Shown: piece after piece, positions 51,326 to 61,080 of the stretch
Layout: each line of letters begins with the position of its first letter
Position numbering within the stretch: position 1 is the stretch's first letter
NCBI RefSeq assembly: GCF_008121495.1
Contig: NZ_CP043051.1
Coordinates: forward strand, 1,939,001-2,003,000
Direction: 5' to 3'
Length of the DNA: 64,000 nucleotides
Source of the DNA: Mediterraneibacter gnavus ATCC 29149
GTDB lineage: Bacteria; Bacillota; Clostridia; Lachnospirales; Lachnospiraceae
Translations under genes and position numbers: made by a program
The notes under the pieces: generated by a model
Told to the model about the DNA's origin: nothing
What the model saw: the letters and a program-made list of their open reading frames with translations, nothing else
Databases searched by the model: none

Positions 51326-52599
51326 TGAGTGAAAAAAATACAAAGAAAGCAGCCCCTGTCAGGGATTTGTCAGTAAAACAGGGATTTAAAATATCCAGAT
51401 TCTTAGTAAGCTGGGAAATGGTACTGGTATATATTTTGATTCTGATCAATCTGGTCTTAATGATTAGCAGAACGAATCTGTACTTTTCTCAGGGCACAAT
51501 ACAGTCGATCATTCAGTCAGGTATGGATGTATGCCCACTGGTACTTGGGATGATCTTTATCCTGATGTTAGGAGACATTGATGTATCGGTAGCGTCAATC
51601 ATGATTTTTTCTTCGATGGCTACAGGACTGTGTTGTTCGGCAGGGCTTCCGGCATTTGCAGGAGTGATTGCAGGGATTGCAGCAGGTGCATTGTGCGGAG
51701 CATTCAATGGATTTCTGATAGCATATGTAGGAATGCCGGCAGTAATTGTAACGATAGCGTCGTCTATGTTGTTCCGGGGAATTGTAAAAATCATTCTGGA
51801 TGTAAATGTATTGAAAGAGTTTCCAAGCTTTTACACGTCTGTGGCGTGGACAAATATTCTGGGAATTCCAATTGCACTGTTATTGTTTTTCGCAATGGCA
51901 TCAGTATTTGTATTTGTTCTTCATAAATCAAAATTCGGAAGGAAATTGTATATTATCGGAAATAATCCCACATGTGCACAGTATTCCGGAATTGATGTAA
52001 AGAAAACAAAAATGACAGTCTTTATTTTGATGGGAGTCATGTGCGGAATTGCATCCATTTTCTTTGTAGGGCGTATGGGCGGCAGTGTTTCTTCCACTAT
52101 GGGAACGGGATATGAGATGACGGCAATTGCGATCTGTGTGCTTGGTGGAGTTTCTACCAATGGTGGAAAAGGAAAAGTATACGGACCTGTGATTGCGACA
52201 TTGATTATGGCATTTTTGACATATACGCTTGGGCTTTTGGATGTAGATGCCAATACAAGGAAAATTGTAACAGGTTTGATTTTGATTATTGCGGTATTGA
52301 TTCCGAGCTTGAATCGGGAGTTGCTTGCAAGTTTAAAATTAAAATTTATTTATAAAGGAAATAAGAATGTAGAGGCATTGAATATCCGAACTGCAGAAGA
52401 AATCAAAGTATTGAAACGAAATTTGGAAAGTCTGAAACAAGATACTTCTCTGGAGCAGGCAGAGAAAGCAGCGAAAATGGAAAAAATCGAGAAGAATATT
52501 ACGAATCTGCAAAAGAAATGCAAAGAGCAAACGGATATATGGATCAAAGAGCAACAGGAAGATGAAAAGCGGGCAAAGGCACGATTTGCAGCAAAATAG
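51325..52599 (+). CDS. Sugar ABC transporter permease 2 with C-terminal coiled coil
   Basis: Permease core (about 25-340): ILMLGDIDVSVASIMIFSSM, GAFNGFLIAYVGMPAVIVTIA and IAICVLGGVSTNGGKGKVYG. After the last helix a roughly 75-residue charged tail (EEIKVLKRNLESLKQDTSLE, AEKAAKMEKIEKNITNLQKK) predicts a cytoplasmic coiled coil that ordinary CUT2 permeases lack. Start 51325 has AAAGGGGGG upstream. Confidence 0.9.
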   Translation: MSEKNTKKAAPVRDLSVKQGFKISRFLVSWEMVLVYILILINLVLMISRTNLYFSQGTIQSIIQSGMDVCPLVLGMIFILMLGDIDVSVASIMIFSSMATGLCCSAGLPAFAGVIAGIAAGALCGAFNGFLIAYVGMPAVIVTIASSMLFRGIVKIILDVNVLKEFPSFYTSVAWTNILGIPIALLLFFAMASVFVFVLHKSKFGRKLYIIGNNPTCAQYSGIDVKKTKMTVFILMGVMCGIASIFFVGRMGGSVSSTMGTGYEMTAIAICVLGGVSTNGGKGKVYGPVIATLIMAFLTYTLGLLDVDANTRKIVTGLILIIAVLIPSLNRELLASLKLKFIYKGNKNVEALNIRTAEEIKVLKRNLESLKQDTSLEQAEKAAKMEKIEKNITNLQKKCKEQTDIWIKEQQEDEKRAKARFAAK

Positions 52600-52652
52600 A
52601 CAGAATATAAGCATAGGAGAAGTGCTTATACATAAAGAAGGAGGAAGAACAT

Positions 52653-53840
52653 ATGAAGAATTGGAAACGACTGACAGCATTGGGGTTAAGCGCAATGATG
52701 CTTGCATCACTGGCAGGGTGCAGTACCACAACATCAAAAACAGATCCGGAAAGCGGGAAAAATCAGGCAGCAGAAAATACCGGAGGATCAGGAAAAGAAT
52801 CACTGGAAGGTGCACATGTATTTATGTTCAAATCTACAGGAAATTCATTTGGAGATCTAATGTATGAAGGATTTGAAGAATATCTGTCAGGTAAGGGGCA
52901 GAAGACAGTTTATAAGAGTCCGGCAGAAACAACAGTTGCTGCACAGGTACAGATGTTGGATGAATTGATTACACAAAAGGTTGCTTCTATTACGATTTCC
53001 ACAAATGGGGACGCCGGGTATGACGAAGTGTTTAAGAAAGCAAAAGAGGCCGGAATACCGATTGTATCCGTGGACTCAGAAGCAAGCCCGGATTATCGAG
53101 TATGCCATGTGAATCAGGCAGAAACAGCAGATATCGGGTCGTATCTGGTACAGGCAGCAGTATTGATCACTTTGGGAGTTGACTATCCGGGAGATGGAAA
53201 AATGGAAGAGACTGTACAAAGTGAACTTAAGAGCTATAAGGGCGATGAGATTAAATTAGGTGTATTGTCTGCTTCAATTGATACACCGGTACAAAATTCA
53301 TGGATTGCAGCAATGGAAGATGAATTATCCAAAGATTTTTATGCAGGAAAAGTAAGTAAGGAGCTGGATAAAAAATATGGAAATGACGATTTGACAGAAT
53401 CTACGACACAGGCACAGGCATTTATTGCGGAAAATTCTGTAGACTGCATTATTTCACCAACAACAGTCGGTATTGCAGCGGCAGGACAGGCTCTGAAATC
53501 TTCCAACAGTGAAATTAAGCTGACAGGTCTTGGAATTCCATCAGAAATGCAGTCTTTTATGCCAAAATCAGCGGATGAAGATGCGTTTGATTATGTGTGT
53601 CCTTATATGATGCTCTGGGATGTGATTCATTTGGGTGCTGTATCAGGTGCAGCCACATATGCAGCAGTAGAGGGGACATTTGACGGGACAGAAGGTTCCT
53701 CTTTTGAAATGGATGCTTTTAGAGATTATGAAGCCACTACATATGAAGCATATAGGAGCGGAGATGGAACAGCAGTTCTGGCAGGAGATCCGTTTGTATT
53801 TGATAAGTCCAATATGGCAGAATGGATTAAGCAGTTATAG
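52653..53840 (+). CDS. Sugar ABC transporter substrate-binding lipoprotein (RhaS-like)
   Basis: Lipoprotein signal with SLAGC (Cys near residue 23). Periplasmic-binding-protein-like fold: VFMFKSTGNSFGDLMYEGF, VAAQVQMLDELITQKVASITIS, AGIPIVSVDSEA, and a hinge region with STTQAQAFIAENSVDCIISPTTVG. Similar to rhamnose-binding RhaS and autoinducer-2-type LsrB proteins. Context favours L-rhamnose. AGGAGGA precedes the start. Confidence 0.9.
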   Translation: MKNWKRLTALGLSAMMLASLAGCSTTTSKTDPESGKNQAAENTGGSGKESLEGAHVFMFKSTGNSFGDLMYEGFEEYLSGKGQKTVYKSPAETTVAAQVQMLDELITQKVASITISTNGDAGYDEVFKKAKEAGIPIVSVDSEASPDYRVCHVNQAETADIGSYLVQAAVLITLGVDYPGDGKMEETVQSELKSYKGDEIKLGVLSASIDTPVQNSWIAAMEDELSKDFYAGKVSKELDKKYGNDDLTESTTQAQAFIAENSVDCIISPTTVGIAAAGQALKSSNSEIKLTGLGIPSEMQSFMPKSADEDAFDYVCPYMMLWDVIHLGAVSGAATYAAVEGTFDGTEGSSFEMDAFRDYEATTYEAYRSGDGTAVLAGDPFVFDKSNMAEWIKQL

Positions 53841-53858
53841 TGGATTAAAAACAGGAGA

Positions 53859-53894
53859 GGAACAGGGATTGTGCATGTGTACAATCCCTGTTCC
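53859..53894 (+). promoter_or_regulatory. Strong intercistronic hairpin after the binding-protein gene
   Basis: A perfect 14-bp stem GGAACAGGGATTGT (53859-53872) with ACAATCCCTGTTCC (53881-53894), 8-base loop, no T run. Such hairpins after binding-protein genes often protect the upstream mRNA and let it exceed downstream expression (family knowledge). Confidence 0.6.
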
Positions 53895-53927
53895 TGCCAG
53901 ATATTCAAAATGAACGGAGGGGATAAG

Positions 53928-55442
53928 ATGAGATATTTTATGGGGATTGATAATGGTGGAACATTTTCCAAGGCTGCGTTGTTTGATGAAAATGGAAATC
54001 AGATAGCGGTAGCCAGCATCTTTGTGCCTGTAATTACTCCAAAGTCCGGATATACAGAAAGAGATATGGAAACACTTTGGCAGGCTAATGTGCAGGTTAT
54101 CAGAGAGGTAGTAATAAGAAGCAAAGTGTCCGCAGATAAAATTGCAGGTGTTTCTTTTTCCGGGCACGGAAAAGGTCTTTATATGGTAGATAAAGCAGGA
54201 AAGCCTGTATACAATGGTATTTTATCTACAGATACAAGAGCATGGAAGTTTGTAAAGAAATGGGAAAAGGATGGAACAAAAGAAAAAGTTTATGAGAAAA
54301 CTTTTCAGGACATTCTTGTCTGTCAGCCGGTCAGTATTTTGGCGTGGTTTCAGCAGGAGAAGCCGGAAATACTTTCCAAAGTGCAGTATATTTTTTCAGT
54401 AAAAGATTATATTCGATTCCGATTAACACAAGAGGCCTGTGCAGAGTATACAGATTTTTCAGGAGGCAATCTGATTAATTTGAATACAAAAAGCTATGAT
54501 AAAGAGTTGTTAGAGTGTTTTGGAATCGGCACGCTTTATGACAAGTTTCCTCCATTGAAAGAGTCTGCTGATATTTGCGGATACATCACCAAGGAGGCAG
54601 CTGATCTTACAGGACTTATAGAAGGAACGCCTGTTGCAGCAGGGATGTTTGATGTGAATGCGTGTGGAATTGCATCCGGACTGGATCGGGAAGAAAAGTT
54701 ATGTATGATTGCGGGAACGTGGAGTATCAATGAATTTATCTGCAAACATCCGATTATCAATGGAACAGTCAGCTTAAATTCTATGTTCTGTATTCCGGGG
54801 TATTACCTGGTGGAAGAAAGCAGTCCTACCTCTGCAGGAAATATGGAGTGGTTTATTCGGAATTTAATGTCTTATGAAAAAACAGATGCGCAGCAGTCGG
54901 GAAGATCAATTTATGATATTACAAATAAATGGGTGGAACAGATTGAACCGGAAAATAATCAATTGATTTTTCTGCCCTTTTTAAATGGATCGAATGTGGC
55001 ACCGCTGGCAAAGGGATCATTTGTAGGACTGACTGCATATCATGGGAAAGAGCATATGCTTCGTGCGGTATATGAAGGCGTTGTCTTTTCTCATTATACA
55101 CATGTTAGAAAACTGTTGTTAAATAGAGAAAAACCGAAAGCAGTACAGCTTTCAGGAGGAGCAGCCAATTCTGATGTGTGGGTGCAGATTTTTGCAGATG
55201 TTTTGCAAATACCGGTAGAAGTAATGGAAGATAAAGAACTGGGGGCGATGGGGGCTGCAATTACAGCTGGAATTGCGGCTGGAGTATACCAAGATTATGG
55301 AGAGGCGATCAAAAGAACAGTACGAATAAAGAAAACGGTATATCCAAGAAGTGAGTATGCGGAGATTTATGAGCAAAAATACAGGCAGTATCAGAAGGTA
55401 ATAGAGGCTTTGGATTCTGTATGGGATGAATTTCGGAATTGA
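53928..55442 (+). CDS. FGGY-family carbohydrate kinase
   Basis: 504-residue sugar kinase: MGIDNGGTFSKAALFDENG (phosphate-1 loop), GVSFSGHGKGLYMVD, LSTDTRAW, PVAAGMFDVNACGIASGL (adenosine region), AGTWSINEF and VQLSGGAANSDVWVQIFADV. Closest in style to L-xylulose/xylulose-type kinases rather than RhaB, which is at 19.1 kb. Start 53928 has CGGAGGGG upstream; the longer frame runs through the hairpin. Its position between a rhamnose-type importer and the mutarotase suggests a deoxysugar or pentulose substrate, not resolvable here. Confidence 0.85.
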   Translation: MRYFMGIDNGGTFSKAALFDENGNQIAVASIFVPVITPKSGYTERDMETLWQANVQVIREVVIRSKVSADKIAGVSFSGHGKGLYMVDKAGKPVYNGILSTDTRAWKFVKKWEKDGTKEKVYEKTFQDILVCQPVSILAWFQQEKPEILSKVQYIFSVKDYIRFRLTQEACAEYTDFSGGNLINLNTKSYDKELLECFGIGTLYDKFPPLKESADICGYITKEAADLTGLIEGTPVAAGMFDVNACGIASGLDREEKLCMIAGTWSINEFICKHPIINGTVSLNSMFCIPGYYLVEESSPTSAGNMEWFIRNLMSYEKTDAQQSGRSIYDITNKWVEQIEPENNQLIFLPFLNGSNVAPLAKGSFVGLTAYHGKEHMLRAVYEGVVFSHYTHVRKLLLNREKPKAVQLSGGAANSDVWVQIFADVLQIPVEVMEDKELGAMGAAITAGIAAGVYQDYGEAIKRTVRIKKTVYPRSEYAEIYEQKYRQYQKVIEALDSVWDEFRN

Positions 55443-55561
55443 TGTAATACAACACCGCAAGAACCATCCGAAATCCCATAAAAACCGCAATTTTACTCAA
55501 CTTTTTCAAATATAATTGTGCTATAGTAAACACAATCATATGAATACAGGAGGAGCACAGC

Positions 55562-55876
55562 ATGGTAAGAAAAGGATTTAAGATGAAGTTATATCCGGAT
55601 ATGGCAGAGGAGTATGAAAAACGTCATAATGAACTCTGGCCGGAAATGAAAGAGATGATCCACGAGTACGGCGGACGCAATTATACGATTTTTCTGGATC
55701 GTGAAACCAATGTTCTGTATGGATATATTGAAGTTGAGGATTTGAAAAAATGGGACGAGAGCGCAGATACAGCAATCAATCGCAAATGGTGGGATTTTAT
55801 GGCTGATATCATGGAGACGAACCCGGACAACAGCCCGGTGTGTACAGATCTCCATGAAGTCTTCCATTTAGACTGA
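55562..55876 (+). CDS. rhaM: L-rhamnose mutarotase
   Basis: Interconverts alpha and beta anomers of L-rhamnose before isomerisation. The 104-residue dimeric ferredoxin-like fold is recognised by FKMKLYPDMAEEYEKRHNELWPEM, YTIFLDRETNVLYGYIEVED and NRKWWDFMADIMETNPDNSPVC, including the conserved His and Trp-Trp residues. AGGAGGAG precedes the start. It lies 119 bases after the kinase and abuts the convergent AraC gene. Confidence 0.93.
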   Translation: MVRKGFKMKLYPDMAEEYEKRHNELWPEMKEMIHEYGGRNYTIFLDRETNVLYGYIEVEDLKKWDESADTAINRKWWDFMADIMETNPDNSPVCTDLHEVFHLD

Positions 55877-56752
55877 TCACACGAGCAGATCTTTTTGCAT
55901 GTCTCGGAAATCTTTGGGAGAAATCCCGTATTCTTTTTTGAATGCCCGGTAAAAACTGGAGTAGTCACCGAAGCCGAAGGTCTGATAGGCTTCGGTGATA
56001 CTCATTTGTCCGAGAATGGCTTCCCTGCAAAGGGCAAGCCGTTTTTTTGTAATGTACTGGTGAATCGACAATCCCAGATTATCCTTGAATACATGGGCAA
56101 TGTGGTATTTGCTGACAAAAAATTCTCCGGCAAGCTTTTCAAGGGAGAGATCTTCGTCAAGATGTTCCTCAATGTATGCAGCAACATTCTGATACAGGGA
56201 TTCCTCGGTCCGGCTTTTTTGTGGATGAAGCCGTTCGTAGACGAGACGGTTCAGATATAAAAGCAGATCATTGACGTAAAGCGGAATCTGGGCATCCCGT
56301 CCAAAACGGTCAGAACGCACTTCTTCGATCAGACGCAGCAGCTTTGACTGGATAGCATTGAATGTGATCCTGTCTGTTGGAAAAAAGTAATTCTGACTGA
56401 CCTGCACATGCTGCATTAAATAAGCGTAATCTTTGGAAATCTGCAGCAGATGGTTGCAGTATTCCTGACTGATCCAGAACACAAAACGCCGGTAGGGAGA
56501 GGCCGTGCTGTGAATGATCGGGCGATGTGGGATATGTGGCGGGACCAGCATGATATCTCCGAAATGGATCGGGTAAACTTCGGTTCCGATCTGAATGCTG
56601 ACATCACCTTCCATAAAAAAATAAAATTCATAATAATTGTGGGAATGCAGGTCTACTTTGGACAGATTGTGGTCATTATAATAGTAAAGTTCGAAATCTC
56701 GTGACAGCATATGCTGTCTTGTAATAAATGCTGTCTGCAGATTTTTTTTCAT
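55877..56752 (-). CDS. AraC-family regulator divergent from the uxuA operon
   Basis: Cupin sensor (LHSHNYYEFYFFMEGDVSIQIG, in part) and HTH pair (LSLEKLAGEFFVSKYHIAHVFK; MSITEAYQTFGFGDYSSFYRAFKKEYGISPKDFR, in parts). Start 56752 has AAAGGAG 5 bases upstream; the longer frame to 56848 lacks one. The stop codon abuts the rhaM stop codon. About 175 bases separate it from uxuA, so it probably controls the glucuronate genes. Confidence 0.87.
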   Translation of the reverse strand: MKKNLQTAFITRQHMLSRDFELYYYNDHNLSKVDLHSHNYYEFYFFMEGDVSIQIGTEVYPIHFGDIMLVPPHIPHRPIIHSTASPYRRFVFWISQEYCNHLLQISKDYAYLMQHVQVSQNYFFPTDRITFNAIQSKLLRLIEEVRSDRFGRDAQIPLYVNDLLLYLNRLVYERLHPQKSRTEESLYQNVAAYIEEHLDEDLSLEKLAGEFFVSKYHIAHVFKDNLGLSIHQYITKKRLALCREAILGQMSITEAYQTFGFGDYSSFYRAFKKEYGISPKDFRDMQKDLLV

Positions 56753-56927
56753 AAAAACTCCTTTAAAAGTATGTGCTGATTTTTGCAGCACATGAATTTC
56801 TTTTTTTAGAGTAGCATGAAACAACAAGATTTGCAATGTATACAACAACTAAGTCAATGGTATTTTAGACAGTATTTTTTATAATGAATGTAACAACACG
56901 ATTTCAGAAAAGGAAGGTATGATAACT

Positions 56928-57995
56928 ATGGAAATGACACTCAGATGGTATGGAGCTAAATTTGACACAGTGACTCTGAAGCAGATTCGCCAGATTCCGG
57001 GAGTAACAGGAGTGATCACAACACTGTATGATACAGCACCGGGAGAAGTGTGGAGCCGCGAACGTATTCGTGCAATGAAAGAAGAAGTAGAGGCAGCAGG
57101 ACTTCATGTAGCGGGAATTGAAAGTGTAAATGTGCACGATGCAATCAAAACAGGCGCACCTGAGAGAGATCAGTATATCGATAACTACATCGAGACACTG
57201 GAAAACCTGGGAAAAGAAGACATTCACCTGGTGTGCTACAATTTCATGCCTGTATTTGACTGGACAAGAACAGAGCTGGCAAGAATGCGTCCGGATGGAT
57301 CGACAGTACTTGCTTATACACAGGAAGCAGTAGATGCACTGGATCCGGAAAAAATGTTTGATTCTATCGCAGGTGATATGAACGGAACGGTGATGCCGGG
57401 ATGGGAGCCGGAAAGAATGGAGCATGTCAAAGAACTGTTTGAGATGTACAAAGAGATCGATGATGAGAAACTGTTTGAAAACCTGAAATATTTCCTGGAG
57501 AGAATTATGCCGGTTTGTGACAAATATGACATTAACATGGCAATTCATCCGGATGATCCGGCATGGAGCGTATTCGGACTGCCTCGTATCATCATCAACA
57601 AGAAGAACATTCTCCGTATGATGGAAATGGTAGACAACCCGCACAATGGTGTGACATTCTGTTCTGGTTCTTACGGAACAAATCTGGAGAACGATCTTCC
57701 GGATATGATTCGTTCCCTGAAAGGAAGAATCCATTTTGCACACGTGCGTAACCTGAAATTCAACTCTCCGACAGACTTTGAAGAGGCAGCACACCTGTCT
57801 TCTGACGGAACATTTGATATGTATGAGATCATGAAGGCTCTTTACGAAATCGGATTTGACGGACCGATCCGCCCGGATCACGGACGTATGATCTGGGATG
57901 AAGTGGCAATGCCGGGATACGGACTTTATGACCGTGCACTGGGGGCAACTTACTTAAACGGCCTGTGGGAAGCAATCGAGAAAGGAGCCAGATAA
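56928..57995 (+). CDS. uxuA: Mannonate dehydratase
   Basis: Dehydrates D-mannonate to KDG. TIM-barrel family hallmarks: MTLRWYGAKFDTVTLKQIRQIPG, HLVCYNFMPVFDWTRTELA, MAIHPDDPAWSVFGLPRII, VTFCSGSYG and PIRPDHGRMIWDE (metal ligands His, Cys, His, Asp). 355 residues. The start at 56928 is preferred because GGAAGG is 10 bases upstream; the ATG at 56919 is too close. First gene of uxuA-uxuB-uxaC. Confidence 0.95.
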   Translation: MEMTLRWYGAKFDTVTLKQIRQIPGVTGVITTLYDTAPGEVWSRERIRAMKEEVEAAGLHVAGIESVNVHDAIKTGAPERDQYIDNYIETLENLGKEDIHLVCYNFMPVFDWTRTELARMRPDGSTVLAYTQEAVDALDPEKMFDSIAGDMNGTVMPGWEPERMEHVKELFEMYKEIDDEKLFENLKYFLERIMPVCDKYDINMAIHPDDPAWSVFGLPRIIINKKNILRMMEMVDNPHNGVTFCSGSYGTNLENDLPDMIRSLKGRIHFAHVRNLKFNSPTDFEEAAHLSSDGTFDMYEIMKALYEIGFDGPIRPDHGRMIWDEVAMPGYGLYDRALGATYLNGLWEAIEKGAR

Positions 57996-57997
57996 TC

Positions 57998-59608
57998 ATG
58001 AGATTAAGTGCAGAAGGACTGAAAGACAGAGCAAAATGGGAAGAGGCGGGATACGCCCTTCCAAAATTTGACAGAGAGAAAGTGACAGAAGCGACAAAAG
58101 AAAATCCGTTCTGGATCCATTTCGGTGCGGGAAATATTTTCCGTGCATTTCAGGCAAATGTGGTACAGAACCTGTTGAATGACGGCATTCTGGATCGCGG
58201 TCTGATCGTTGCAGAGGGATTTGACTATGAGATCGTGGAAAAAATGAACCATCCTCATGATGATTACACAATTCTTGTGACACTCAAAGCAGATGGAAAC
58301 ATTGAGAAAACAGTAGTCGGAAGTGTGGTAGAGTCTTTGACTGTCAACACAGAAAATGCATCTGATTTTGCACGTCTGAAGGAGATCTTTGCCAAAGACT
58401 CCCTGCAGATGGTGACATTTACGATTACAGAAAAGGGATACAGCCTTGTAAACGGAAAAGGGGAACTGCTTCCGGATGTAGAGGCAGACTTTGTAAGCGG
58501 ACCGGAAGCTCCGAAGAGTTACATCGGAAAAGTGGCAGCGCTCCTTTATGCGAGATATCAGGCAGGAGAAAAGCCGGTGGCAATGGTCAGCATGGACAAC
58601 TGTTCCCACAACGGAGATAAACTGTATGCAGCGATCAATACATTTGCAGAGAAATGGGAAGAGAACAAACTTACAGATGCAGGATTCAGAGCATATGTAA
58701 ACTGTAAAGAAAAAGTGACATTCCCATGGACCATGATCGACAAGATTACACCACGTCCGGATGCTTCAGTAGAAGAACTTCTGAAAAAGGATGGAATTGA
58801 AGAGCTGGATCCGGTGATCACATCCAAGAATACGTATGTGGCGCCATTTGTAAATGCAGAAGAGTGCGAATATCTTGTCATCGAAGATGCATTTCCGAAC
58901 GGAAGACCAGAACTGGAAAAAGGCGGCCTGATGTTTACAGAGCGTGAGACAGTAGACAAAGTGGAGAAGATGAAAGTCTGCACCTGCTTAAATCCTCTGC
59001 ATACAGCGCTGGCAGTATTCGGATGTCTGCTTGGATATGAAAAAATCTCGGACGAAATGAAAGATGAGGAACTCAAAAAATTAGTGGAGACAATCGGATA
59101 CAAAGAAGGTCTTCCGGTTGTAGTCAATCCGGGAGTACTGGATCCGAAAGAGTTTATTGATACAGTTCTTCAGGTTCGTGTTCCGAATCCATTTATGCCG
59201 GATACTCCGCAGCGTATTGCAACAGATACTTCTCAGAAACTGGCAATCCGTTTTGGAGAGACGATCAAAGCATATGCAGCATCCGACGAACTGGATGTCA
59301 AAGACCTGAAGCTGATTCCGCTTGTATTTGCGGGATGGCTGCGTTATCTGATGGGCGTAGATGACAGCGGAAAAGCATTTGATTTAAGTCCGGATCCGCT
59401 GCTTACAACTGTCTGCCCATATGTTGCAGACCTGAAGTTGGAAGAAGGACAGGACGTAGAGAGCGCAGTATCAGAAGTGTTGAAGATGAAACAGATTTTC
59501 GGTGTGGATTTATATGAAGCAGGACTTGCAGAACTTGTATGTGGATACTTGAAAGAAATGACAAAAGCACCGGGAGCTGTTCGTGAAACACTCAAAAAAT
59601 ACGTGTAG
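57998..59608 (+). CDS. uxuB: D-fructuronate reductase (mannonate oxidoreductase)
   Basis: Reduces D-fructuronate to D-mannonate. Long-chain polyol dehydrogenase family with FWIHFGAGNIFRAFQANVVQ near the N-terminus (cofactor), MVSMDNCSHNGDKL, TFPWTMIDKITPRP, KVCTCLNPLHTALAVFGCLLG and LKLIPLVFAGWLRYLMG. 536 residues, as usual for UxuB/UxaB-like enzymes. Start 57998 has AAAGGAG upstream and lies 2 bases after the uxuA stop. Confidence 0.92.
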   Translation: MRLSAEGLKDRAKWEEAGYALPKFDREKVTEATKENPFWIHFGAGNIFRAFQANVVQNLLNDGILDRGLIVAEGFDYEIVEKMNHPHDDYTILVTLKADGNIEKTVVGSVVESLTVNTENASDFARLKEIFAKDSLQMVTFTITEKGYSLVNGKGELLPDVEADFVSGPEAPKSYIGKVAALLYARYQAGEKPVAMVSMDNCSHNGDKLYAAINTFAEKWEENKLTDAGFRAYVNCKEKVTFPWTMIDKITPRPDASVEELLKKDGIEELDPVITSKNTYVAPFVNAEECEYLVIEDAFPNGRPELEKGGLMFTERETVDKVEKMKVCTCLNPLHTALAVFGCLLGYEKISDEMKDEELKKLVETIGYKEGLPVVVNPGVLDPKEFIDTVLQVRVPNPFMPDTPQRIATDTSQKLAIRFGETIKAYAASDELDVKDLKLIPLVFAGWLRYLMGVDDSGKAFDLSPDPLLTTVCPYVADLKLEEGQDVESAVSEVLKMKQIFGVDLYEAGLAELVCGYLKEMTKAPGAVRETLKKYV

Positions 59609-59619
59609 GAGGAAGCGGT

Positions 59620-61026
59620 ATGAAAGCATTTATGGATCAGGATTTCCTTCTGGAGACGGAAACTGCGAAGATGCTGTATCATGAGTATGCAGCAAAGATG
59701 CCGGTTTTGGATTACCACTGTCATATCAGTCCGCAGGAAATCGCAGAAGACAGACAGTTTGAAAATATTACCCAGGTATGGCTGGGAGGCGACCATTACA
59801 AATGGCGTCAGATGCGTTCGAATGGAATCGAAGAGCGCTATATTACAGGAGATGCGTCCGACAGGGAGAAATTCCAGAAATGGGCGGAGACTCTGGAGCG
59901 CGCCATCGGAAATCCGCTGTATCACTGGAGTCATCTGGAACTGCAGCGTTATTTCGGATATCACGGCGCGTTGAATGCGAAGACTGCAGAAGAAGTATGG
60001 AATCTCTGCAATGAAAAACTGCAGAGTCCGCAGATGAGCGCCAGAAATCTGATCCGTCAGTCCAATGTGACATTGATCTGCACCACAGATGATCCGGCAG
60101 ATGACTTAAGATGGCACAAACAGTTAAAAGAGGATGATTCTTTTGAAGTGCAAGTACTTCCTGCATGGAGACCGGATCTGGCGATGAAGATTGAAAAGCT
60201 GGGATTTGCCGCATACCTGAAAAAACTGGGTGAGGCAGCAGGCATGGAGATTCATTCGTTTGCAGATATGAAAGATGCCTTGACAAAACGGATGGAATTC
60301 TTTGATGAGATGGGATGCCGCGCATCGGATCATGGACTGGGCTATGCCATGTATGTGCCTGCTTCCGAGGAAGAAATCGAAGCCATCTTTGAAAAAGGAA
60401 TGGCAGGAGAGCCGATCAGCAAAGAAGAAGAATTAAAATATAAGACTGCATTTATGCTTTATGCAGGAAGAGAATATCATCGTCTGGGATGGGCAATGCA
60501 GCTTCATTACGGATGTAAACGTGACAATGACGTAAAACGTTTCCGCAAGCTTGGACCGGATACGGGATTTGACTGTATTGACACTTATACGCCATCTGCA
60601 CAGCTGGCAGATCTGCTCAATGCACTGAATGTAACAGACGAGCTGCCAAAGACGATTCTGTACAGTCTGAATCCAAACGATAATGCAGCCATCGGAACGA
60701 TCATCGGATGTTTCCAGGATGCCGGTGTCGTAGGAAAGATCCAGCAGGGAAGCGCATGGTGGTTCAATGACCACAAGCAGGGGATGATCGATCAGATGAC
60801 ATCCCTTGCCAACCTGGGACTTCTCAGTAATTTTGTGGGAATGCTGACAGATTCCAGAAGCTTTTTGTCTTATACAAGACATGAGTATTTCAGACGGATT
60901 CTCTGCAATCTCATCGGCGGATGGGTAGAAAACGGAGAGTATCCGGCAGATGAAGAGATTCTTGGAAGAATTGTGCAGGATATCTCTTACAACAACGCAG
61001 TGAGATATTTTGGATTTGAGGTATAA
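59620..61026 (+). CDS. uxaC: Glucuronate (uronate) isomerase
   Basis: Isomerises D-glucuronate to D-fructuronate (and galacturonate to tagaturonate). Amidohydrolase-fold signatures: MPVLDYHCHISPQEIAEDRQF (metal His pair), VWLGGDHYKWRQMRSNGI, TTDDPADDLRWH, MQLHYGCKRDNDV and FVGMLTDSRSFLSYTRHEYFRR. 468 residues. AGGAGG precedes the start. Without uxaA/uxaB genes here, glucuronate rather than galacturonate is the likely flux. Confidence 0.95.
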   Translation: MKAFMDQDFLLETETAKMLYHEYAAKMPVLDYHCHISPQEIAEDRQFENITQVWLGGDHYKWRQMRSNGIEERYITGDASDREKFQKWAETLERAIGNPLYHWSHLELQRYFGYHGALNAKTAEEVWNLCNEKLQSPQMSARNLIRQSNVTLICTTDDPADDLRWHKQLKEDDSFEVQVLPAWRPDLAMKIEKLGFAAYLKKLGEAAGMEIHSFADMKDALTKRMEFFDEMGCRASDHGLGYAMYVPASEEEIEAIFEKGMAGEPISKEEELKYKTAFMLYAGREYHRLGWAMQLHYGCKRDNDVKRFRKLGPDTGFDCIDTYTPSAQLADLLNALNVTDELPKTILYSLNPNDNAAIGTIIGCFQDAGVVGKIQQGSAWWFNDHKQGMIDQMTSLANLGLLSNFVGMLTDSRSFLSYTRHEYFRRILCNLIGGWVENGEYPADEEILGRIVQDISYNNAVRYFGFEV

Positions 61027-61034
61027 ATAAAAAG

Positions 61035-61079
61035 AAAAATGAGGAAAGAATCAAAAACAGGTTCTTTCCTCATTTTTAA
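61035..61079. terminator. Bidirectional terminator between uxaC and the IclR gene
   Basis: AAAAATGAGGAAAGAA (61035-61050) pairs perfectly with TTCTTTCCTCATTTTT (61062-61077). A-rich on one side, T-rich on the other, between two convergent genes. Confidence 0.87.
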
Positions 61080-61080
61080 A

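Noticed and set aside
56904-57881. 325-codon open frame on the minus strand opposite uxuA
   Set aside because: It is Cys/His/Phe-rich with no recognisable domain, lacks a ribosome binding site and mirrors the codon bias of uxuA. The same applies to the other long antisense frames, for example 12839-13675 and 19081-19833.
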